Both the position numbers and the translations under genes were made by a program. A DNA stretch of 5,069 nt, taken from contig CALCNY010000225.1 in NCBI GenBank assembly GCA_937897585.1, forward strand, positions 1-5,069, read 5' to 3'. This DNA is from an uncultured Chitinophagaceae bacterium (lineage in GTDB: Bacteria > Bacteroidota > Bacteroidia > Chitinophagales > Chitinophagaceae). The notes below the pieces were generated by a model. It was not told the DNA's origin. It saw only the letters and a list, made by a program, of their open reading frames with translations, and made no database searches. This document shows, piece by piece, positions 1 through 5,069 of this stretch (the first letter of the stretch is position 1; the number at the start of each line of letters is the position of its first letter).

Positions 1-1417
1 ATAAAATATCATTGAGCTTAGTGATAATCGGCTTGTGTATTCCCTCCCATTCTCTTCCTTTAATATTTGAAAGCATATTTCTACTTAAATCAGGTTGATG
101 AACAATCTGATTGAATGATCTTTTTTCTAATGCAATCGCAACATGAGATGGTAAAAACGAAGCCAAAATATTATTGATTCCCCACTTAAGATTGATATCG
201 TTTTTTCTGAATTTCCTGAGCTCTTCTGCTGAAGCCGTAAACCGATACCTGTTGACCATTTCCTGCAAATACCAATGTATATATTTTGGATACCCTGCAA
301 AAACTTCATCAGCTCCTTGTCCGTCAATTAATACTTTAACACCATTTTCTTTTGCTGATTGAAAAACCCTGTATTGTGCATAAACACTTGAAGAGGTGAA
401 AGGCTCTTCGTGATAATAAATTAATTTTTCAAAATCTTTTATTAAATCATCAGCTGTGGGTGTGATTTTTATATTCTCTGTTTCAAATGCAGCGGTAACC
501 TCATTTATATATCTAGATTCATCTTTTTCAAAACCAGGAAACGTAGCAGAAAATGTTTTTACTTTCTTTTTTTGTTGATGGATATAATACAGAATTGTGG
601 AACTGTCGAGGCCTCCACTTAAAGAACTACCAACAGGTACATCACTTCTCAATCTTCGGCTAACCGATACTGATAGTAGATAATCTATTTTCTCAATTGC
701 TTCTTTTTCTGAAATTTTTATTTCTGCTTGTTTGTCAAGATGCCAGTATTTTTCAATTTTGAGATGACCTCGGTGTAAATAAAGATAATGAGCGGGCGGT
801 AAAGAATAAATATCAGAATAGAACGTTTGCGATTTATCTGAAGAATGCTGAACGATACCAAGTGCCAGATAGTTGAGCAGCATTTTATTTTCAATTTTCT
901 TAGCAATACCTGTTGACCAGATTGCCTTCATCTCACTGCCGAAAATAAATCGTTCATTTTCTTTGAAATAATAAAATGGTTTTTCTCCAAATCGGTCTCT
1001 GGCAGCAAATAAGATTTGTTCCACTTCATCCCAAATGGCAAAAGCAAACATGCCATCGAAATATTGCAAACATTTTTCTTTGTAAAAATCGTACGCAGCA
1101 AGTATCACTTCGGTATCACTGCTACTTTTAAAGTGATAACCTGCTTTTTGAAGCTCTTTTCTTAGTTCTGTATGGTTATAGATTTCGCCGTTATGAACTA
1201 TACTGTAACGATCCAAATAATGCATTGGTTGAATGGCATTGGAACTTAAATCAATTATTGCCAATCTTCTGTGAGCCAATCCTGCAGTTTGTTTTGGACT
1301 TATCCAAAATCCTTCGCCATCTGGTCCACGATGGGCCAAACTATCAGCCATTCCTTTTAATTTTTGAATGTTGATATCAGTAGAATAAGGTGAAATGATT
1401 CCGGCTATGCCACACAT
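1..1417 (-). CDS. asnB: Asparagine synthase (glutamine-hydrolysing), AsnB type, C-terminus cut by window edge
   Basis: This cytoplasmic enzyme makes asparagine from aspartate and ATP, using ammonia released from glutamine. I translated the frame from the ATG at 1415-1417 to the window edge: 472 codons with no stop or frameshift. The start gives MCGIAGI, so Cys2 becomes the N-terminal nucleophile of the class II amidotransferase domain (about residues 2-210). That domain also shows AHRGPDGEGFW (28-38), AHRRLAIIDL (48-57), HNGEIYN (75-81), SSDTEV (99-104) and RDRFGEKPFYY (140-150). The synthetase domain follows, with the PP-loop SGGLDSS (267-273) for ATP, HEEPF (336-340) and DGQGADEVFAGY (365-376). 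Family members are usually roughly 550-640 residues, so about 100-150 C-terminal residues lie outside. A weak AGGA lies 10 bases before the ATG. Some AsnB-like proteins in surface-polysaccharide clusters amidate other substrates; nothing visible here supports that role. Confidence 0.95.
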   Translation of the reverse strand, partial: MCGIAGIISPYSTDINIQKLKGMADSLAHRGPDGEGFWISPKQTAGLAHRRLAIIDLSSNAIQPMHYLDRYSIVHNGEIYNHTELRKELQKAGYHFKSSSDTEVILAAYDFYKEKCLQYFDGMFAFAIWDEVEQILFAARDRFGEKPFYYFKENERFIFGSEMKAIWSTGIAKKIENKMLLNYLALGIVQHSSDKSQTFYSDIYSLPPAHYLYLHRGHLKIEKYWHLDKQAEIKISEKEAIEKIDYLLSVSVSRRLRSDVPVGSSLSGGLDSSTILYYIHQQKKKVKTFSATFPGFEKDESRYINEVTAAFETENIKITPTADDLIKDFEKLIYYHEEPFTSSSVYAQYRVFQSAKENGVKVLIDGQGADEVFAGYPKYIHWYLQEMVNRYRFTASAEELRKFRKNDINLKWGINNILASFLPSHVAIALEKRSFNQIVHQPDLSRNMLSNIKGREWEGIHKPIITKLNDIL

Positions 1418-1462
1418 TTTGTAAATATCCTATTAAAGAAAAGGATTTCCAAAAAATAGAGG

Positions 1463-1526
1463 GGATTAGATGGATAGGCTGGATAAGCTGGATAGGCTAG
1501 ATAGGCTAGATAAGCTGGATACTAGA
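1463..1526. repeat. 9-bp tandem repeat array (copy 1), unit about GGATAGGCT
   Basis: Seven consecutive 9-base units can be read on the plus strand: GGATTAGAT (degenerate), GGATAGGCT, GGATAAGCT, GGATAGGCT, AGATAGGCT, AGATAAGCT and a closing GGATACTAG, then AT. Variation is limited to G/A at unit position 1 and AG/AA at positions 5-6, apart from the end units. The array occupies most of the gap between asnB (start 1417) and the DUF2911 gene (stop 1527-1529) and ends directly against that stop codon. It therefore lies in the 5' region of asnB and the 3' region of the DUF2911 gene. A second array with the same unit and the same closing unit is at 3765-3835. Function is unknown. Confidence 0.9.
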
Positions 1527-2102
1527 TTATTTCACCACCGAAAATGAAAGGGACACTTTTGAATTCTCCCACAAGGCATTCATTACATAATTATTATGGA
1601 AGTTTGAAATTTTATCAAAGTAAATAGTAAATGACTCTACTGTATCAGCAATATTTTCAACAGGTACATCGGTTCTTAATACATCTTTCTTGGCATCGTA
1701 GGTAAATGCGCCCCAAGTATCTGTTTCTTTATTGAAAATGATGGTCCACTTTTTTTCTGTAGGAATGGCATATAATGTATATCTGCCTTTTTTAATTTTT
1801 TTACTGGCTATCAATACATCTTTAAAAAACTCAATTTCGGTTGCTTCATTGGCACCAAGCCTCCATACATTTCCATACTCAATTAACCCTCCAAAAATTT
1901 TTCTGTTATTAACTGCAGGTCGACTGTATACCACTCTTGCCACAAGAGGCTCAGCTGAATTACCTGAAGCCTTGTTGATGGTATATCCCGATGGACAATA
2001 ACTCATGTCTAATGGAGATTTATCCAATGCCGGTAATTTATCCTGTGCAAACAAGGAAGTTTGAATGAAAAACGTACAGATAATAAGTATATAGGATTTC
2101 AT
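1527..2102 (-). CDS. Exported DUF2911 domain protein
   Basis: A 191-residue protein whose biochemical role is not known. Residues 1-19 look like a Sec signal peptide (Lys2, hydrophobic core ILIICTFFI, cleavage likely after LFA before Gln20), so the mature protein should be periplasmic or otherwise outside the inner membrane. The rest matches DUF2911 as I remember it: VVYSRPAVNNRKIFGGL (57-73), YGNVWRLGANEATEIEF (76-92), KKGRYTLYAIP (104-114), WTIIFNK (119-125), WGAFTYDAKKDVLR (130-143) and ESFTIYF (156-162). The C-terminal strand ends normally (LWENSKVSLSFSVVK), so the protein seems full length even though a repeat array begins right at its stop codon. The ATG at 2100-2102 is well placed for the signal peptide and follows a strong Bacteroidota-like promoter at 2113-2120. 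It is transcribed alone, divergently from the gene at 2298. Confidence 0.9.
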   Translation of the reverse strand: MKSYILIICTFFIQTSLFAQDKLPALDKSPLDMSYCPSGYTINKASGNSAEPLVARVVYSRPAVNNRKIFGGLIEYGNVWRLGANEATEIEFFKDVLIASKKIKKGRYTLYAIPTEKKWTIIFNKETDTWGAFTYDAKKDVLRTDVPVENIADTVESFTIYFDKISNFHNNYVMNALWENSKVSLSFSVVK

Positions 2103-2112
2103 TTTTTTATCG

Positions 2113-2120
2113 CAAAGATA
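2113..2120 (-). promoter_or_regulatory. Candidate Bacteroidota -7 box for the DUF2911 gene
   Basis: Read on the minus strand this is TATCTTTG, an exact match to the TAnnTTTG -7 element of Bacteroidota primary sigma factor promoters. The upstream -33 region is T-rich (TTTTTT about 17 bases before the box) but holds no clean TTTG. The box ends 10 bases before the ATG, so transcription would begin only a few bases before the start codon, giving a very short leader. The assignment is by motif and position only. Confidence 0.6.
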
Positions 2121-2274
2121 AGGTAGTGGGAAAACTGAAAAAAGAAATAATACTGAGGGATTGGGGGTTAGTAATTGGACCTATAAAAAACTAAAAATTT
2201 CAAAAGCATTTATAACCTTTATTTACTCAACTTCTCTGCGGTAAAATTAATTCTCACTTTACTACCGAAATCTT

Positions 2275-2282
2275 TAGCTTCG
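2275..2282 (+). promoter_or_regulatory. Weak candidate -7 box for the 489-residue secreted protein gene
   Basis: TAGCTTCG differs at one position from the Bacteroidota -7 consensus TAnnTTTG and lies 15 bases before the ATG at 2298. I see no convincing -33 TTTG at the usual spacing. No Shine-Dalgarno is present; the leader is A-rich (AAAAAAATTATAAA), as is common in this phylum. The remainder of the divergent region 2103-2297 shows no RNA gene, repeat or terminator that I can recognise. Confidence 0.3.
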
Positions 2283-2297
2283 CAAAAAAATTATAAA

Positions 2298-3767
2298 ATG
2301 AAAAAACTTCTTTTATTATTAGTTATTATTAGTCAAGTAAGCTTTGCACAGGAACCTCAAATTGTATGGAATACTGCCAATACAAAACCTAATCTGGATA
2401 TTACAACAAAATTTTACGGCAATCTTACCGATGGTATTTATTTATACAATAACATTCCACCTTCCGGCATGGAATTCAATCCAACTATTACTGTTGAATG
2501 TTTCAATGATAAACTGGATAGAAATTTTAAAAAGAATATCACAGTAGAACCTTTGGAAGATTTTGTGAATGTAGTTTACCTGAATAAAAAAGCATATCAC
2601 TTCAAATCGCTGTTTTCTAAAGATGCAGGAAAGAACACATTGAGCGCAATTGGCATCAATCCTGATGGCTCTTTCGACAAACCAATTACCATTGGAAACA
2701 TCAATGCAGAAAAATTAGCAAAACGCGGTCGCTTTGAAGTAGCTTCTTCTCCTGATGGAAAAAAACTGGTGATTCTTTCTCAACCCGAGTGGATCAAAGA
2801 TGAAAATGAAAAAATAACGATTTCATTATACAATGAGAAGTTGGAGAAAATATATTCAACCGAACAAACTTACAGTTACCCATGGACGAGAGCTGTATAT
2901 AACGAACCATTTGTAAACAATGATGGAACTGTTTTTATTTTAAAGAAAACAGACATGAAAGGAGAAGGAAATACTTATTCTGTTTTTTCATTTAATGGAA
3001 AATCCTTAAAGGAATTTAAAATTCAATTGGATGTTAATAAAAAAGCAGCGACTATGGTAAAAACTTTTTCTCCTGAAGGAAATTTGACCATTGCCGGTTA
3101 TTATACAGAAGATGCTAAAGTTAAAATAGGAACCGGAACCGCCTATCATGGTTCATTCATCAACAGCTTTGACAAATCTGGTGAAACTACAAAAATCACA
3201 GCTGTTAATCCGTTCGAAAAAAGAAAAGACATTGCAGCCAAAAGCATCATTTTCAATGGTAATAATATAATCTTGATGAGTGAAGAAATTTTCGTGAATG
3301 CAAAATCTGCTGGAACAAGTCAGGATATGTTTGCCAAAGATTATTCTTACTACGCAAATAATATTTGGATTGATGGATTTGACGCATCAGGTAAATCAAT
3401 TTATGGTACTTCAATAAAAAAAGACAATAGTTCAAATAATGATTTCGGCAGATGGAATTCTTATTTTGGCGAGCTGATGAAAGGTAAGATATATGTAATT
3501 TTCAACGACGAAAAATACAAATATGATGAAAAGAAAAAAGCAGTAATCTTCGGCGGTAGTCCTAAAATTGCTGTATATGCTACAGTTGATCCTAATACTG
3601 GTGTTGCAGCAAGCACTAAACCAATGGCATTTATTCCTGCTCTTTATGGAGAAAAAGAAACTCCTATGTTTTTACATCCTGATGTTTATTTGAAGCTAAA
3701 TGACAATCAATGTATCATTAAAGCTGAGAATACAGATTTGTATAGATTTGGGATGATGAGTTTTTAG
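2298..3767 (+). CDS. Secreted protein of unknown function, beta-propeller-like
   Basis: A 489-residue protein I cannot assign to a named family. It opens with a clear Sec signal peptide (MKKLLLLLVIISQVSFA, likely cleavage before Gln18), so it is exported. There is no lipobox cysteine, no C-terminal sorting domain that I recognise, and no transmembrane segment after the signal. The body alternates short beta-strand-like stretches with turns such as SPDGKKLVIL (151-160), NNDGTVFILKK (207-217), SPEGNLTIAGYY (258-269) and FDASGKSIYG (361-370). Repeated D/E-G-(K/T/N) turns followed by hydrophobic strands suggest a propeller fold, as in many Bacteroidota periplasmic proteins with repeated blades. 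No catalytic motif is evident. The ATG is chosen because it starts the signal peptide directly. The stop codon TAG (3765-3767) lies inside the start of a 9-bp repeat array. The gene is separate from the downstream amidase gene by 186 bases of repeats, so an operon is uncertain. Confidence 0.85.
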   Translation: MKKLLLLLVIISQVSFAQEPQIVWNTANTKPNLDITTKFYGNLTDGIYLYNNIPPSGMEFNPTITVECFNDKLDRNFKKNITVEPLEDFVNVVYLNKKAYHFKSLFSKDAGKNTLSAIGINPDGSFDKPITIGNINAEKLAKRGRFEVASSPDGKKLVILSQPEWIKDENEKITISLYNEKLEKIYSTEQTYSYPWTRAVYNEPFVNNDGTVFILKKTDMKGEGNTYSVFSFNGKSLKEFKIQLDVNKKAATMVKTFSPEGNLTIAGYYTEDAKVKIGTGTAYHGSFINSFDKSGETTKITAVNPFEKRKDIAAKSIIFNGNNIILMSEEIFVNAKSAGTSQDMFAKDYSYYANNIWIDGFDASGKSIYGTSIKKDNSSNNDFGRWNSYFGELMKGKIYVIFNDEKYKYDEKKKAVIFGGSPKIAVYATVDPNTGVAASTKPMAFIPALYGEKETPMFLHPDVYLKLNDNQCIIKAENTDLYRFGMMSF

Positions 3768-3835
3768 GCTGGATAGGTTGGATAAGCTAGATAAGATAGA
3801 TAGGCTAGATAAGCTGGATAAGCTAGATACTAGAT
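3765..3835. repeat. 9-bp tandem repeat array (copy 2), same unit as the array at 1463
   Basis: After TAGGCT, which includes the stop codon of the upstream gene, come GGATAGGTT, GGATAAGCT, AGATAAGAT, AGATAGGCT, AGATAAGCT, GGATAAGCT and a closing AGATACTAG, then AT. The unit, the types of variation, the plus-strand orientation and the special closing unit (RGATACTAGAT) are all shared with the array at 1463-1526. It sits directly downstream of a coding gene, as copy 1 does, but touches the gene with its opposite end. The array is open in one minus-strand frame as a Leu-Ser-Ser-like repeat, which is a by-product of the 9-base period and not a gene. Confidence 0.9.
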
Positions 3836-3860
3836 AAAACAAAATCAATATTACATAATC

Positions 3861-3946
3861 GATATAACATAATAAACTTCCCCCTTGGGGGATTGAGGGG
3901 GCCAGATATAACACAATAAACTTCCCCCTTGGGGGATTGAGGGGGC
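3861..3946. repeat. Two direct 42-bp copies of a GC-rich hairpin repeat
   Basis: Copies at 3861-3902 and 3905-3946 differ at one base (T at 3870, C at 3914) and are separated by CA. Each has an AT-rich arm (GATATAACA, then AATAAACTT) and a GC-rich part CCCCCTTGGGGG followed by ATTGAGGGGGC. CCCCCT can pair with AGGGGG over a 10-base loop (3880-3885 with 3896-3901; 3924-3929 with 3940-3945). The high G+C of this part contrasts with the surrounding AT-rich DNA. From memory, similar C5/G5 intergenic repeats are frequent in Bacteroidota genomes. No T-run follows either hairpin, so I do not call a terminator. The second copy ends 7 bases before the start codon at 3954. Confidence 0.92.
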
Positions 3947-3953
3947 TTCTACC

Positions 3954-4754
3954 ATGTCAAATCTATCCATCACCACCATACAAACCAATCTCCACTGGGA
4001 AGACAAAGTTGCCAATCTTACTATGCTTGAAAATAAAATCAAAAGCATAAAAGAGAAAAAGCATATCGTCATTCTTCCTGAAATGTTTAGTACAGGTTTT
4101 AGTATGAATGCCGCTACTTTGGCTGAGACAATGGATGGCCAAGGAGTTGAATGGATGAAACGTATTAGTAGAGAAAATAAAATTATTCTAACCGGAAGCT
4201 TAATCATAGAAGAAGACAACCATTTTTATAACCGTCTCATTTGGATGCAACCCGATGGAAATTTTGGTTACTATAACAAAAGACATTTGTTTGGCTTTGC
4301 CGGAGAAGACAAACATTACACCGCAGGAAATAAAAGACTGATTTGCTCAGTTAACGGATGGAAAATCAATTTACAAATTTGCTACGACCTCAGATTTCCT
4401 GTTTGGGCAAGACAACAACATACTGGTGATGAAAATTCAAATCCAGAATTTGACTTGCTCATTTATGTTGCCAACTGGCCCGAAAGACGCAGCCACGCCT
4501 GGAAAACTTTATTAACGGCAAGAGCCATAGAAAATCAATGTTTCGTTGTGGGTGTAAACAGAACCGGTAAAGATGTGAATGATATTAATCACAGCGGCGA
4601 CTCTATGATTATCGATCCCATGGGTGAAATATTATACCATCAAAATGGAGAGGAAGATATTTTTACCCTCAGTCTGGAAATGGAAACGCTTTCTCAAATC
4701 AGAGCTAAACTTCCTTTTTTAAAAGACGCCGACGATTTCAACATTTTACCTTAA
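3954..4754 (+). CDS. Nitrilase-superfamily omega-amidase (YafV/Nit2-like)
   Basis: A 266-residue cytoplasmic carbon-nitrogen hydrolase. The superfamily catalytic triad is visible: Glu43 in ILPEMFSTGFSM, Lys109 in YYNKRHLFGFAGED, and nucleophile Cys143 in LQICYDLRFPVWARQ. MFSTGFSM, NKRHLF and CYDLRFPVW are the pattern I associate with E. coli YafV and Nit2, which hydrolyse the amide of 2-oxoglutaramate or 2-oxosuccinamate to give the keto acid and ammonia, a repair or salvage step after glutamine transamination. Further conserved blocks are YVANWPERRSHAWKTLLTARAIENQ (171-195), GVNRTG (200-205), HSGDSMIIDPMGE (213-225) and the C-terminal LPFLKDADDF. Length is normal and no signal peptide is seen. 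The ATG at 3954 is the first in frame after a stop at 3909-3911 inside the repeat. The only purine-rich stretch before it is GAGGGGG (3939-3945), supplied by the 42-bp repeat. yafV is the closest E. coli name, but exact substrate is inferred. Confidence 0.93.
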   Translation: MSNLSITTIQTNLHWEDKVANLTMLENKIKSIKEKKHIVILPEMFSTGFSMNAATLAETMDGQGVEWMKRISRENKIILTGSLIIEEDNHFYNRLIWMQPDGNFGYYNKRHLFGFAGEDKHYTAGNKRLICSVNGWKINLQICYDLRFPVWARQQHTGDENSNPEFDLLIYVANWPERRSHAWKTLLTARAIENQCFVVGVNRTGKDVNDINHSGDSMIIDPMGEILYHQNGEEDIFTLSLEMETLSQIRAKLPFLKDADDFNILP

Positions 4755-4756
4755 GA

Positions 4757-5011
4757 CTAACGTTGTTTATTGGAATGCAAAATCATTTCTTTAACGACTT
4801 TCATTTTCATGTCATAACCTTTTTTCAAAGCCTCATAACTTGTTGAAATGTATATGTCAGGCCAAATACCTTTTCCTTTGTTTTGGTTTTCATGACGATA
4901 TTGCACCACTCTGAATAATGGCATATTTACCCTGATGTGTGTATTGGGCAATTTTACTTCCGGAAACTGTTCCAGAAAACCTGCAAGCGATATGTTTATT
5001 TCTTCTGCCAT
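4757..5011 (-). pseudogene. C-terminal remnant of an S41 (tail-specific/CtpA-like) peptidase
   Basis: The 84 residues from the ATG at 5009-5011 include LPNTHIRVNMPLFRVVQYRH, KGKGIWPDIYISTSYEALKKG and a final MKMKVVKEMI helix. From memory this matches the end of Bacteroidota S41 family peptidases, where LPNT...PL and G(I/V).PDI...G.D..(L)..V...I follow the catalytic core. The Ser/Lys catalytic region, and the PDZ and protease core that should precede it, are absent. An in-frame TGA at 5042-5044 caps the frame, and no homologous sequence is visible in the other minus-strand frames to the window edge, so I favour a truncated, decaying gene over a frameshift. A TTG at 5036-5038 could extend the frame to 93 residues. 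It converges with the amidase gene, with two bases between stop codons. It could alternatively be expressed as a small protein; that is undecided. Nothing clear is seen in 5012-5069 besides an A8 run. Confidence 0.55.
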
Positions 5012-5069
5012 GTTAAAAATCGCGAGTTGATGCCACAAAAGTCAAAAAAAACAATTAAACATTTTGAAT

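Noticed and set aside
1..1417. Possible frameshift or pseudogene in asnB
   Set aside because: Full translation of the frame from 1417 to 2 shows no stop and all conserved motifs in order; the absent C-terminus is due to the window edge.
1463..1526. CRISPR-like array
   Set aside because: Units are 9 bases, contiguous and without spacers; no cas-like gene is present.
1732..2001. Plus-strand open frame antisense to the DUF2911 gene
   Set aside because: It lies wholly inside a recognised domain on the other strand and its product has no recognisable features.
3696..3914. Minus-strand open frame with a Leu-Ser-Ser repeat
   Set aside because: It is the translation of the 9-bp array and the GC-rich repeat and overlaps the end of a well-supported gene on the other strand.
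3880..3946. Rho-independent terminator
   Set aside because: The hairpins are GC-rich but neither is followed by a T-run on the plus strand, nor by one on the minus strand.
3851..4219. Minus-strand open frame of about 122 codons
   Set aside because: It is antisense to the amidase gene and its C-terminal part is the translated 42-bp repeat (the PQGGSL/SPKGEV-like peptides).
1..4754. A shared glutamine-nitrogen operon of asnB and the omega-amidase gene
   Set aside because: The genes are on opposite strands, more than 2.5 kb apart, with unrelated genes and repeats between them.

Overview
The window looks like a chromosomal segment from a Bacteroidota bacterium, perhaps near the Chitinophagaceae or Sphingobacteriia. 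This rests on low GC content, A-rich leaders with almost no Shine-Dalgarno signal, a TAnnTTTG-type -7 box, a DUF2911 lipid-or-periplasm-type secreted protein, a secreted beta-rich protein of a Bacteroidota-like style, and a GC-rich CCCCCTTGGGGG dispersed repeat. The exact family cannot be fixed from this sequence.

Layout: (1) The left edge to 1417, minus strand, is the first 472 codons of a glutamine-hydrolysing asparagine synthetase (asnB type). It is uninterrupted and runs off the window. (2) 1463-1526 is a 9-bp tandem repeat array. It lies upstream of asnB and touches the stop codon of the next minus-strand gene. (3) 1527-2102, minus strand, is an exported DUF2911 protein with a good Bacteroidota promoter just before its start. 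(4) 2103-2297 is a divergent intergenic region. (5) 2298-3767, plus strand, is a 489-residue secreted protein of unknown function with a beta-propeller-like look. (6) 3765-3946 is a repeat cluster: a second copy of the 9-bp array, overlapping the stop codon of the preceding gene, then two direct 42-bp copies of a GC-rich hairpin repeat. (7) 3954-4754, plus strand, is a nitrilase-superfamily omega-amidase of the YafV/Nit2 type with its Glu-Lys-Cys triad intact. (8) 4757-5011, minus strand, is what appears to be the C-terminal remnant of an S41 (tail-specific) peptidase. It converges on the amidase gene with two bases between the stop codons.

The genes do not form an obvious pathway. AsnB (amide transfer from glutamine) and the omega-amidase (deamidation of 2-oxoglutaramate made by glutamine transamination) both touch glutamine nitrogen metabolism, but they are on opposite strands and separated by unrelated secreted proteins, so a functional link is speculative. 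I found no evidence of a defence system, CRISPR array, integrase or other new multigene system. The most unusual content is the paired minisatellite arrays and the tandem GC-rich repeats placed exactly at gene boundaries.
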